Shown: piece after piece, positions 1 through 7,827 of the stretch | How positions within the stretch are numbered: the stretch's first letter is position 1 | Layout: each line of letters opens with the position of its first letter | Origin: an uncultured Psychrobacter sp. | Lineage (GTDB): Bacteria > Pseudomonadota > Gammaproteobacteria > Pseudomonadales > Moraxellaceae | Direction: 5' to 3' | DNA: 64,000 nucleotides | Assembly (NCBI GenBank): GCA_947495055.1 | Contig: CANLXO010000002.1 | Span: 186,001 to 250,000, forward strand | The notes under the pieces: model-generated | Database searches by the model: none | What the model was told of the DNA's origin: nothing | Seen by the model: only the letters and a program-made list of their open reading frames with translations | Program-made: the position numbers and the translations under genes

Positions 1-1
1 T

Positions 2-250
2 AGCGAGATTATTAATCTTATTAAGCGCAACTATCAGCCTCCAGTAGCCGCTAGAGGGTCAACGCAGCGCACTACTTTGACCATTACGGTGCGCTCAAAC
101 GGAGATGTGGCAAATGTTACTGCCTCTGGGCCTGACAGCGCGGTCAATGAAGCGGCGCGCCAAGCAGTACTAAATACAGGTAATCTGCCTATTGATACTG
201 ATGACCCTAAATACCCGACCTTTAACATACAGTTTAAAGGTAGTAATTGA
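2..250 (+). CDS. tolA: TolA C-terminal domain (partial, 5' end outside window)
   Basis: An open frame enters from the left edge and stops at TGA 248-250, giving about 82 residues. The segment has the character of a TolA/TonB C-terminal domain: it reads through NYQPP, then a strand-rich part with TLTITVRSNGDV, a helix with NEAARQAVL, and ends PTFNIQFKG. TolA spans the periplasm and links the TolQ/TolR motor to TolB and Pal during outer-membrane constriction. The call rests mainly on tolB starting 98 bases downstream on the same strand, the usual tolA-tolB order. The inner-membrane anchor and long helical domain lie outside the window. Confidence 0.8.
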   Translation, partial: SEIINLIKRNYQPPVAARGSTQRTTLTITVRSNGDVANVTASGPDSAVNEAARQAVLNTGNLPIDTDDPKYPTFNIQFKGSN

Positions 251-348
251 CGACTATTACCCTAATCATGTTGCACCGACTGCTCAATTAGCCTATTTTG
301 ATACTCAAATAATTCTACATCCTTCTTATTTAGGAGTCTGATCTGGTT

Positions 349-1641
349 ATGCGTACTCACAAAAAACTATTACTCACCCTACTTACTGGCGCGTCAAGCT
401 TACTTATGGCCCCAAGCTTATTGGCAGCGCCCGTTGTTTTGGAGCTGGACTATGAGATTCCTGTTCAGCAAAACCAAGTGGCGTTTGTGCCATTTGCAGG
501 CGACTCTGTTTTATCATCAGTTATATTAAATGACTTAAACAGAACCGAGCTTAGCGTTACCAGTCAAGGCTTGCCGCAGCAGCCCCGCAGTATCAATGAG
601 CTATCAGGTACGCTGCCTGTTTGGCAAAGTTTAGGGATTCCCTATTTAGTTGTCGGTAGCACGCGTAGCAACCGCGGTAAAATCGTTACTGATTATGAAG
701 TTATAGACGTAAAAGCAGGCCGCGTGATTGAAGGCAAACAAACCTTGAGCGCTGATAACAATAGCCAAAGTTTGCGCTATGCAGGTCACGTCATCGCAGA
801 CAAAGTCTATGAGCTAATCACAGGAATACCAGGCGACTTCTCAGGGCGCATCGCCTATATTGAAGAGACAGGCATCGGTAAGAATAAAACCTCGCGTCTA
901 AAGGTCATGGACGCCGATGGCGAAAATGCTAGCACTATTACAGAAGTCAATGGCTCTATCTTCTCGCCTGCTTGGTCACCTGATGGCAATCGTATCGCTT
1001 ATACGGTGCAGCGAGACAAATCCTACCCTGTCATCTATGTACAAAATATCAGCGGCGGCGGTGCCACGACAGTTACGCCGTACAAAGGCAGTAATATGAG
1101 CCCGTCATTCTCACCAGATGGCAGCAAGATTTTGTTCTCAAGTAGCTTTGAGGGGAGCGCTGATATTTATGAGATTAGTGCTGGCGGTGGTAATTTGCGC
1201 AAACTGACCAATTGGCCGAGCAGCGAAGTGCAGCCCACTTATGCACCTGACGGCAAATCCTTTGTTTTTGTCTCTGACAAAACAGGATTTAATAGACCAC
1301 AAATCTATCGCTATGAGTTTGGTTCAGGACGTATCTCAAAGGTGTCTAATAGCGGCTATGCCACAACGCCTAAGTTCAACAATGATGGCACGCAAATTGG
1401 ATTTTTGAGTGGTTCATCAGCGGCGATTATGAATAGTAACGGTCAGGTCGTCACCAACATCGGTAACACGGGTCTGGATGAAGGGGTTAGCTTTTCACCT
1501 AATGGCAAGCGCGTGGTCTACGCGTCCACGCAAGGTGGCAAAGGCGTCATTACTATCAAATCATTGAATGGTGGCGAGGCTTTTGGTAAGTCAGGACAAG
1601 GGGTTATCAAATCACCGGTCTGGTCGCCCAACCCTAAATAG
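349..1641 (+). CDS. tolB: Tol-Pal system protein TolB
   Basis: Periplasmic beta-propeller protein of the Tol-Pal system, which connects TolA to the peptidoglycan-bound lipoprotein Pal. The 430-residue length is normal for TolB. An N-terminal signal peptide (basic MRTHKK, hydrophobic core, AxA-like cleavage near residue 26) precedes the TolB N-terminal domain. From about residue 200 there are propeller repeats recognisable by their SPDG-type turns: SPAWSPDGNRIAY, SPSFSPDGSKILF, QPTYAPDGKSFVF, GVSFSPNGKRVVY and the last SPVWSPNPK. An AGGAG lies 13 bases before the start, slightly far. The gene is followed at once by a strong terminator and a convergent gene, so pal does not follow here as it does in many gammaproteobacteria. 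Confidence 0.96.
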   Translation: MRTHKKLLLTLLTGASSLLMAPSLLAAPVVLELDYEIPVQQNQVAFVPFAGDSVLSSVILNDLNRTELSVTSQGLPQQPRSINELSGTLPVWQSLGIPYLVVGSTRSNRGKIVTDYEVIDVKAGRVIEGKQTLSADNNSQSLRYAGHVIADKVYELITGIPGDFSGRIAYIEETGIGKNKTSRLKVMDADGENASTITEVNGSIFSPAWSPDGNRIAYTVQRDKSYPVIYVQNISGGGATTVTPYKGSNMSPSFSPDGSKILFSSSFEGSADIYEISAGGGNLRKLTNWPSSEVQPTYAPDGKSFVFVSDKTGFNRPQIYRYEFGSGRISKVSNSGYATTPKFNNDGTQIGFLSGSSAAIMNSNGQVVTNIGNTGLDEGVSFSPNGKRVVYASTQGGKGVITIKSLNGGEAFGKSGQGVIKSPVWSPNPK

Positions 1642-1647
1642 CTCTAA

Positions 1648-1687
1648 AAAAAGCGCTCGATAGTATAATCGAGCGCTTTTTTATTTT
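1648..1687. terminator. Bidirectional rho-independent terminator between tolB and the cytochrome c gene
   Basis: An 11-bp perfect stem (AAAGCGCTCGA, 1650-1660, paired with 1669-1679) has an A-run before it and a T-run after it. It can therefore stop transcription of tolB on the plus strand and of the convergent cytochrome cluster on the minus strand. Confidence 0.9.
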
Positions 1688-2304
1688 TATTCACTTGGAT
1701 CGTATCCTGGTGGATTATCATGTCTTATTTGCGCCACATCAGCAGCGGTAACGGTCGCCTCAAGTCCATTGAGATCGGTCATAATATACTGCGTCACGGC
1801 TGCCATTTGCTCATCGTTCATCATCATATGAAACGATGGCATACCGCGCAGGCCGTTGATTAGGATGCCTATCGTGTAGTATTTTGAGGCCATCTTGCTG
1901 TTGTCAGCGAGCGGCGGATAGTAACCTGCGCCGTACGCTCCTTGACCGTCATGCATGTGACAGGCAGCACATGAGCGATGATAAAGCTCGCGCCCATTAG
2001 TGCTATGGTAGGCGTTACCCTCACCAAACACCTGATTCCACTTTTGGACCTCTAGATCCTCTGCCATAGCAGGTATGTTGGCGTAACTGACGATATCGAC
2101 CTGAGGTTTTGCTAACTCCTCTTCACTCATGTACACCGCGCCCCACGAACCATTGTTGCGACCAGCGGCAAAGTCATAACTCTCTGCCGTCGCAGTTTGT
2201 GCCTCAGGTTCAGCTAGCGTCGGTGCATCCGCGTTCGATGAGCAGCCAGACAATGCCGTCATAGCGACCATAGCCGTCAATAGTGAATATCTTAAATCTT
2301 TCAT
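1687..2304 (-). CDS. Monoheme cytochrome c lipoprotein
   Basis: A 205-residue exported electron carrier. The N-terminus carries a lipoprotein signal with lipobox LSGC (Cys21), so the mature protein is probably acylated and membrane-tethered. After an acidic linker, a single class I heme-binding motif CAACH lies at residues 112-116 in a typical cytochrome c context (GRELYHRSCAACH, then DGQGAYG). Methionines in the following GMPSFHMMM stretch are plausible distal ligands. AGAGG precedes the ATG. It lies 35 bases after the flavin amine oxidase gene on the same strand, so the two are probably co-transcribed and this protein is the likely electron acceptor of that enzyme. That pairing is inferred from context. 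Confidence 0.88.
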   Translation of the reverse strand: MKDLRYSLLTAMVAMTALSGCSSNADAPTLAEPEAQTATAESYDFAAGRNNGSWGAVYMSEEELAKPQVDIVSYANIPAMAEDLEVQKWNQVFGEGNAYHSTNGRELYHRSCAACHMHDGQGAYGAGYYPPLADNSKMASKYYTIGILINGLRGMPSFHMMMNDEQMAAVTQYIMTDLNGLEATVTAADVAQIRHDNPPGYDPSE

Positions 2305-2339
2305 AATTGCCTCTTACTCTATTTATCTATGACAGCTGG

Positions 2340-3938
2340 CTATACAGCCTTTGCTCTTTGATGCAAGCGCGTGGCGGTATCTAGCCCTGATAAAATAGCG
2401 CCTTCTTGCCATGCTGGGATATGTGAGCAATGCTCACCTGCAAGTACAATCCGATTGTCAATCTGACACAGCGTATTGTAGTATTTCTCGCGGCTTGACT
2501 CACTCCAGATACCGTAGCAGCCCAATGTCCAAGGGATACGGTGCCACACTACAGAGGTGCCCGAGCGAAACTCTTCGGGGTATTGCGGATGGATATGCTT
2601 GCCATAAGCTAAAGCGGCGTCAATGCGCTGCTGCGGGGTCAAGGCATTGAACTTATACGACGTTGGGCCATAGCCGTACCCTCCTAGCAGCACGCCTGTT
2701 CCTGTCTTGAACATGTCCTCAGAAGGATAGGCAATCTGTATGTTTGGCATATCAGTGTACGTGACTCCGCCATAGATCCACTCATCTTCCTCCCAAAAGC
2801 GGCGCTTAAACTCCAGACCGACTTTAAATGAGGTATCATAAGGCACCGCTGACATGGCCTCTTTCATAGGTTTTGAGACGTTGATATCCATCTGGGTCAA
2901 TACGGTCAAAGGAATGGTACAGATACACCAATCAGCGCGCTCAGTCTTAGTGCCGCCATTAGGGTTATTGCTGTCGACATAATCAATAGTCACGCCGCTA
3001 TCATCTTGATGAATCTTAGTGACTTTGGCGTTGAACTCAATCATGTCACGGCATTCACGTGTGAACGCATCGCCAATTTTACCCATGCCACCGACTGGCT
3101 GAAACATCGTTGGATGATGTACGTAAACATCAAAGTTATTGTATAAATCTGACCACACACCAGATTGCAATAGCTCACTCATCGGTAGGACATCTGATGG
3201 CTGCTCTTTTGGCATAAGGCCACCGCCAGGGTAGACACTATACCCGCGAACCTTGCTGGTGGCATGGCTAGTCACATAACGATAATTATTGTCTAATACG
3301 CCCCAGCCTTTTAGCCCTTCAAGCAGCTTTTCTTTATCTTCGGTATTGACCGAGCGATCCAGTCCGCCCACATTCACTGATTTTGATAGTAACTCTGAGA
3401 CATAGCCTTTAACATCGCTTCTGACATCACCCAAACGCTGCGGCACACCATTAAAGTGATTGGTACGATGCAAGTACGCCCTATTATTAGTCTGAACAAA
3501 GGGCTGCAGCTCAACACCAAATTTTTTGCAATAATGAAACACGCCATAGTGATGACTTGGCAAGCGCCAAGGACCACCATTAAAATAATTGCCTTCCTCA
3601 AAGTCGCAAGTGACCTCTTCGCCGCCAAGCTCTGTGTATTTATCACCGCTGTTAAGTGTCCAGCTACGACCACCGCCACGGTTTTGATACTCTAATACTT
3701 TAACTTTATAACCCGCCTTGCGCAGCTCATAGGCGGCTGTCAAACCTGCCAGCCCTGCTCCCAGTATAATAATATTAGCGCCAGCAGGTGCACCTGTTAA
3801 ATTGAGCTCCTCCTTAAAGGTAGACTCTGAGGCAAACCCCAAAGTCGTCATCGCCTGATACATCGCGGTTGCGCCCGCAGTCTTACCAATCATAGAGAGC
3901 AGTTGACGCCGCGTTGGTGATTGAAGCATATCTTTCAT
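2340..3938 (-). CDS. Tat-exported flavin monoamine oxidase family protein
   Basis: A 532-residue FAD enzyme of the flavin amine oxidase family. The N-terminus has a twin-arginine motif (SPTRRQLLSMIG, Arg10-Arg11) followed by a hydrophobic stretch, so it is probably folded with FAD and exported by Tat. A Rossmann dinucleotide fold follows (IIILGAGLAGLTAAYELRKAG), with the family's GGGRSW motif just after it. The C-terminal FAD-contact region reads LAGEHCSHIPAWQEGAILSG. AAGGA lies upstream of the ATG. It sits between a monoheme and a triheme cytochrome c gene, all on the minus strand, which suggests a periplasmic dehydrogenase that passes electrons to cytochrome c rather than to O2. The substrate cannot be read from sequence; polyamines, aromatic amines or amino acids are all possible. 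Confidence 0.88.
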   Translation of the reverse strand: MKDMLQSPTRRQLLSMIGKTAGATAMYQAMTTLGFASESTFKEELNLTGAPAGANIIILGAGLAGLTAAYELRKAGYKVKVLEYQNRGGGRSWTLNSGDKYTELGGEEVTCDFEEGNYFNGGPWRLPSHHYGVFHYCKKFGVELQPFVQTNNRAYLHRTNHFNGVPQRLGDVRSDVKGYVSELLSKSVNVGGLDRSVNTEDKEKLLEGLKGWGVLDNNYRYVTSHATSKVRGYSVYPGGGLMPKEQPSDVLPMSELLQSGVWSDLYNNFDVYVHHPTMFQPVGGMGKIGDAFTRECRDMIEFNAKVTKIHQDDSGVTIDYVDSNNPNGGTKTERADWCICTIPLTVLTQMDINVSKPMKEAMSAVPYDTSFKVGLEFKRRFWEEDEWIYGGVTYTDMPNIQIAYPSEDMFKTGTGVLLGGYGYGPTSYKFNALTPQQRIDAALAYGKHIHPQYPEEFRSGTSVVWHRIPWTLGCYGIWSESSREKYYNTLCQIDNRIVLAGEHCSHIPAWQEGAILSGLDTATRLHQRAKAV

Positions 3939-4128
3939 ATTGGTGTCCTTGTGGTATGACCGTATTGGGTAGCTATTGTCATCAAGATATATATTGATAT
4001 CACTGTGACTTTCTTTATCTTTTACTACCTGATCATTGACCTATATATTTGTAAATTAGTTTGTTATCTATACTCAAAACGCTTTAATAAATGATATCTA
4101 TACTAAGTGCTTTTACTCATCTGTTTTA

Positions 4129-5547
4129 CTAAGCGCGTTGACACGAGCGTAAGATGCCTCTAATAATAAAGAAAAGGATTAAGAGCGCGACAATGATACC
4201 GAGTATGGCAAGCACGCCTGCATACTTTATCAAAAACGGACGTTGATCTTGTCCTGCTGCAACAGTATCGACATAGTCTGCGCTCACATCACTACTGGCA
4301 AGACCGCCAAAGCTAGTCCGAACATAATTAGTGATATCAGCGATTTGCTGATGGCTCAGCTGATCTTTAAAACCTGGCATATTCGGTCGGATATTAGTTG
4401 CACCCTCTACCCCGTGCAGGATCACGTTGATCAAGGTGTCTGAATTGTCACGGCGCAAACTTGTCAAACCAACAATAGGGGCATAACCTGCATCAGGCTG
4501 CGCGTAGCCATTGACGCCGTGACAGCTGGCGCAAGCATTTAGGTAGAGACCCTCAGGCGAGCTACTATCAACGCCAAGTTTTGCCTGTGTTAGGTAGTCG
4601 TCTTGAGCTAGCAAATCATGAGTGATCGAGGCATTGATAGGATCAGGTAAGCTTTTGGTATCTACCTCAGTGATCGTATCCTTTGTCTCAATTGCGGGGA
4701 CTACTTTTAGATAAGCGGCAATTGCGCCCAAATCATCGTCCGTTAGATAGCGGGTACTGTGAGCGACTGCTTCACCCATAGGGCCACCTGCATAAGCGCG
4801 CTTGTCTAGCTCGCCTGTGCGCAGATAAGTGACGATATCTTGCTCGCTCCAGCTACCGATGCCGCTTGAGTTGTCAGGGGTGATATTAGGAGCATACCAA
4901 TTGCCTAATTGCGCACCCGATAGGTACATACTATTATCAGCACCCATCGTCATATCACGCGGGGTATGACAAGTACCGCAATGTTCTAGATTGTTGGTAA
5001 GGTATTCACCGCGCTGCTGGACGGCAGTTAGACCCTCCCTGTTTTCGTAAGCGGGTACATTTATAAAGTTCCAAAAATACATCAGGCTACGAATATTAAA
5101 AGGAAAGGGTAGATCTGTTTCATACTCAGGCGCCGCGTCTACTGCAGGCACCGTTTGCAAGTAGGCAAATAGCGCACTGATGTCTTCATCGGTCATACCA
5201 TGATATGAAGGATAAGGCATCGCAGGATAAATCATGTGATCAGGCGCACGACCCTTGCGCAGCGCTTTTTTGAGATCTTGTTCAGTATAGTTACCGATAC
5301 CATAGCGCTTAGAGGGCGTGATATTAGTCGCATAGATACTGCCCATCGGTGTATCGATAGCAACGCCGCCTGTATAGTCTTCTCTGTGACAAGCCATACA
5401 ATCAGCCGCGCGCGCGATATAAGCGCCGCGATTGACCAGATCACTGTTAGCAGGACTGACGTTAGGTAGGTTTGTAGCCTCTGTCATAGCAGCGCTTGAG
5501 GAGATACCGATAGCAAGCATCGATAGCACCTTGTAAAATGGCTTCAT
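4129..5547 (-). CDS. Membrane-anchored triheme cytochrome c (alcohol/gluconate dehydrogenase-type cytochrome subunit)
   Basis: An exported three-heme cytochrome. From the chosen start (GAGGA 7 bases before ATG at 5547; an upstream in-frame ATG at 5568 adds seven residues and is less likely) there is a signal peptide, then CMACH (about residues 50-54), CGTCH (190-194) and CASCH (338-342), each in its own cytochrome c domain, and a C-terminal membrane helix (about 441-465, LAILGIIVALLILFFII). The layout matches cytochrome subunits of membrane-bound alcohol, gluconate or aldehyde dehydrogenases, which pass electrons from a periplasmic enzyme to quinone or an oxidase. Here the neighbour is a flavin amine oxidase rather than a PQQ or GMC enzyme. 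Spacing to it is about 190 bases, so co-transcription is plausible but not certain. Confidence 0.9.
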   Translation of the reverse strand: MKPFYKVLSMLAIGISSSAAMTEATNLPNVSPANSDLVNRGAYIARAADCMACHREDYTGGVAIDTPMGSIYATNITPSKRYGIGNYTEQDLKKALRKGRAPDHMIYPAMPYPSYHGMTDEDISALFAYLQTVPAVDAAPEYETDLPFPFNIRSLMYFWNFINVPAYENREGLTAVQQRGEYLTNNLEHCGTCHTPRDMTMGADNSMYLSGAQLGNWYAPNITPDNSSGIGSWSEQDIVTYLRTGELDKRAYAGGPMGEAVAHSTRYLTDDDLGAIAAYLKVVPAIETKDTITEVDTKSLPDPINASITHDLLAQDDYLTQAKLGVDSSSPEGLYLNACASCHGVNGYAQPDAGYAPIVGLTSLRRDNSDTLINVILHGVEGATNIRPNMPGFKDQLSHQQIADITNYVRTSFGGLASSDVSADYVDTVAAGQDQRPFLIKYAGVLAILGIIVALLILFFIIRGILRSCQRA

Positions 5548-5863
5548 AATATCCTCACACCATAGCATTTAAATTATTTATCTCAAAACATGTCTACAAT
5601 AGTAAAAAGCTAGCTCTTAATCAGCTAAGAGTAAAAACACATCTTGTTATGTTGGCTTATATTTAATCTTGAACACCTGCAAATACCAATATCTAAGTAC
5701 AATCAATATTTACCGAATATTGTCTGATTATATTGATTAGGTAAAAAATTTCAGTACTGTGATGCTTTTAGTGACTTTATTAACACTAATAAACAACAAA
5801 ACTCTCCTGTTTCAATTCATAATGCACTGAATTAATTTTCAAACACTAGTGATAATAAGCGCT

Positions 5864-6082
5864 ATGAAAAATACTTTTGCCCACAACTCGCCTTTTTTTT
5901 GTACCCTATTTGCAAGCATGCTCCTTACAGGCTGTCAGTCTCTCGGATTTGGCGGTAGTCCTATTCCAGTGACCGCGGCTCAAACGATTAAAGGGTCGAC
6001 AAACTACCCATTGCCCACTACAAAATCACTGTCTACTATTAATCCAGTTAACTTGCAGTCAGATACTTTAAACAAAAAATAA
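5864..6082 (+). CDS. Small predicted lipoprotein, function unknown
   Basis: A 72-residue product starting at ATG 5864. A GTG 15 bases upstream is in frame and neither has a clear ribosome binding site. The N-terminus has a hydrophobic stretch ending in lipobox LLTGC, followed by a short Ser/Thr/Pro/Asn-rich region without a recognisable domain. It is transcribed divergently from the triheme cytochrome gene. Short lipoproteins of this kind are often outer-membrane associated, but nothing here shows a role. The clear lipobox is the main reason to believe the gene is real. Confidence 0.55.
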   Translation: MKNTFAHNSPFFCTLFASMLLTGCQSLGFGGSPIPVTAAQTIKGSTNYPLPTTKSLSTINPVNLQSDTLNKK

Positions 6083-6131
6083 AGCAAAAAAAAACGCCCG
6101 TTATGGACGTCTGTATTCGTTTATCGTGGGT

Positions 6132-6743
6132 TTACTGATCTGAGGGTTGATGCTTGATAATAGTTTTTGCTAAGTGATCGCCGAACCAGATAGCAGTATC
6201 GATATCCCCTTTGCCTGGAGTCTTTTCAGGTGGTCCATCAAGCGACTGCGTCATCAGTCCCAAAAAACTCGATAAACGATTAAGATCAGTGGATTCATGA
6301 CCTGTCGGCATTAAAGGCAGGCCGATCCAGTTCATACCGTGCTGCATACAGTACAGATTGATCTGCTGCAATACGGCAAGCTTGTCCCCACTAAGGCCAC
6401 CTGAATTGGCAAATCCTGCTGCCCACTTGCCTTCCCATATACGGTTGTACCAACGCTTTGAGGTCTCATCCATAAAGGTCTTAAATTCAGCGGTAACGCT
6501 GCCCATATAGACGGCGCTACCAAACACCAATAGATCGGCTTGATCTAAATAGTCCCAATCTATCTCATATACATCTACCGCCCGTGCCTGCAACTTGGGC
6601 AGCTGCTGGCGCGCGCCCTCGACGATAGCGTGCGCCACGCGTTTGGTATGACCATAATTACTATGGAAAATAACTGCCATAGTGACGCTAGGTACTGCTT
6701 TGGCGTCGGTAGTGGTTTGCGATGAGGTAGCAGGTGTATTCAT
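6132..6743 (-). CDS. Flavodoxin-like NAD(P)H:quinone reductase / FMN protein (WrbA-like)
   Basis: About 203 residues. The fold starts with AVIFHSNYGHTKRVAHAIVEGA, the usual phosphate-binding loop of flavodoxin-like proteins, followed by LLVFGSAVYMGSVTAEFKTFMDETS and by WAAGFANSGGLSGDK, typical of WrbA-type proteins. A C-terminal GHHLA-like helix is replaced here by WFGDHLAKTI. It probably binds FMN and reduces quinones or related compounds in the cytoplasm. The start at 6743 (MNTPATSS) is preferred over one 60 bases upstream, which would overlap the preceding gene. It follows pgeF by 37 bases on the same strand and is likely in its operon, though the functional link is not obvious. Confidence 0.8.
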   Translation of the reverse strand: MNTPATSSQTTTDAKAVPSVTMAVIFHSNYGHTKRVAHAIVEGARQQLPKLQARAVDVYEIDWDYLDQADLLVFGSAVYMGSVTAEFKTFMDETSKRWYNRIWEGKWAAGFANSGGLSGDKLAVLQQINLYCMQHGMNWIGLPLMPTGHESTDLNRLSSFLGLMTQSLDGPPEKTPGKGDIDTAIWFGDHLAKTIIKHQPSDQ

Positions 6744-6780
6744 ACAAGCTCTAATAATGTCTGATAAAGGGGTTAAAATA

Positions 6781-7758
6781 TTATAAAGGACGGCTGCGTA
6801 CAATGATTAGCGCCATACGTCCTGTAGCAGGCTGATGCAAATGCGTCTGGCGCCGATAAGAATAGTAGCGAGTATCAGCGTAACTACAGTCTATTGGCAG
6901 ATCAGTCTTTAACTTTATACCTAAAGCTGTTAATTGATCCGCTGCCAGCTGCGGTAAGTTGAGCTTAATTTTGTCTGCATTTACTGTAGCGTAATTTGAC
7001 AGATTTTCAAGGTTCTTGTGTAAGTATTGCTCCGCGCTTTGTGAATTGTCAGCTAGGTTAGTATTAGCGGTGGCATCATTAGTGACATCGACCTCTGACG
7101 CTATACTATATAAATGCTCAAACTCGTTTAAACGAGCGGCATCTAATAATTTGTGATCGAAACATCCTGCCAGCAGCTTATCTTGAACTTGTCGATTCAC
7201 CTCATAGTGCGCTTGACTGATACAAGCGCCCATCCATGCCATAATTGGTAATGATTTATCAAAGCACTTGGCGGCTTGTTTTATGACCCCGCAAGCTAGC
7301 CCCTGCCAGCCTGCATGAATAGCCGCTATCTGCCTACTATCTGGCTGATACATCACAATAGGCACGCAATCTGCGGTCATAATTGCCAGTCCCATATCAT
7401 CTTGCATACTAACCATAGCATCAGCAGCAATAGGCTGCATACCGAGAGTAGTATTGTCGATATTATGCACCTGATTGCCATGTACTTGATTGACCCACTG
7501 CAAACGCGCTATGGGCGCAAGGTGACAATCCTTCAATTGCTCATTGATAGCGCTGAGCAGTTGCATACGGTTATGTAATACTGGTTTGGGGTCGTCGCTG
7601 ACATGCAAGCCTAGATTAAAGTCGCCGTAGCTTGCCTGCCCTAGAGTAGATGTATCATCAAATAATACGTTTGGCTCGTCATTAAAAGCGCGAGTTTGAA
7701 AGACTGCAATGTCATTTAAGTGTGCTACAAGCGTAATAGGCTGGCTTTGAGCAGTCAT
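6781..7758 (-). CDS. pgeF: Purine nucleoside phosphorylase / multicopper-like family protein (YfiH, PgeF)
   Basis: A member of the YfiH/DUF152 family, known to act on purine nucleosides and linked to peptidoglycan editing in E. coli. The metal-site signatures are all visible: LQWVNQVHGNQVH, then MTADCVPIVMY and IHAGWQGLACGVI, and the conserved GACISQAHYEV. GGGGAG precedes the ATG. At 325 residues it is about 75 longer than usual; the extra length is a hydrophilic Asn/Ala/Ser-rich insertion around residues 190-250 (ATANTNLADNSQSAEQ). It lies 69 bases downstream of rluD, the same order seen in many gammaproteobacteria. Confidence 0.9.
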   Translation of the reverse strand: MTAQSQPITLVAHLNDIAVFQTRAFNDEPNVLFDDTSTLGQASYGDFNLGLHVSDDPKPVLHNRMQLLSAINEQLKDCHLAPIARLQWVNQVHGNQVHNIDNTTLGMQPIAADAMVSMQDDMGLAIMTADCVPIVMYQPDSRQIAAIHAGWQGLACGVIKQAAKCFDKSLPIMAWMGACISQAHYEVNRQVQDKLLAGCFDHKLLDAARLNEFEHLYSIASEVDVTNDATANTNLADNSQSAEQYLHKNLENLSNYATVNADKIKLNLPQLAADQLTALGIKLKTDLPIDCSYADTRYYSYRRQTHLHQPATGRMALIIVRSRPL

Positions 7759-7827
7759 AGCGTCTCCCCTAAATCTCTTGTCCTTAAGGTATTATTTGCT
7801 TTGAGTATTGTCTCTTAAACGATCAGC

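Noticed and set aside
2411..2650. Plus-strand frame inside the amine oxidase gene
   Set aside because: It is a shadow of the well-supported minus-strand gene; the product has no domain and no ribosome binding site.
6083..6131. Terminator between the small lipoprotein and the flavodoxin-like gene
   Set aside because: ACGCCCGTTATGGACGT gives only a weak, imperfect hairpin, so it is not reported as a terminator.
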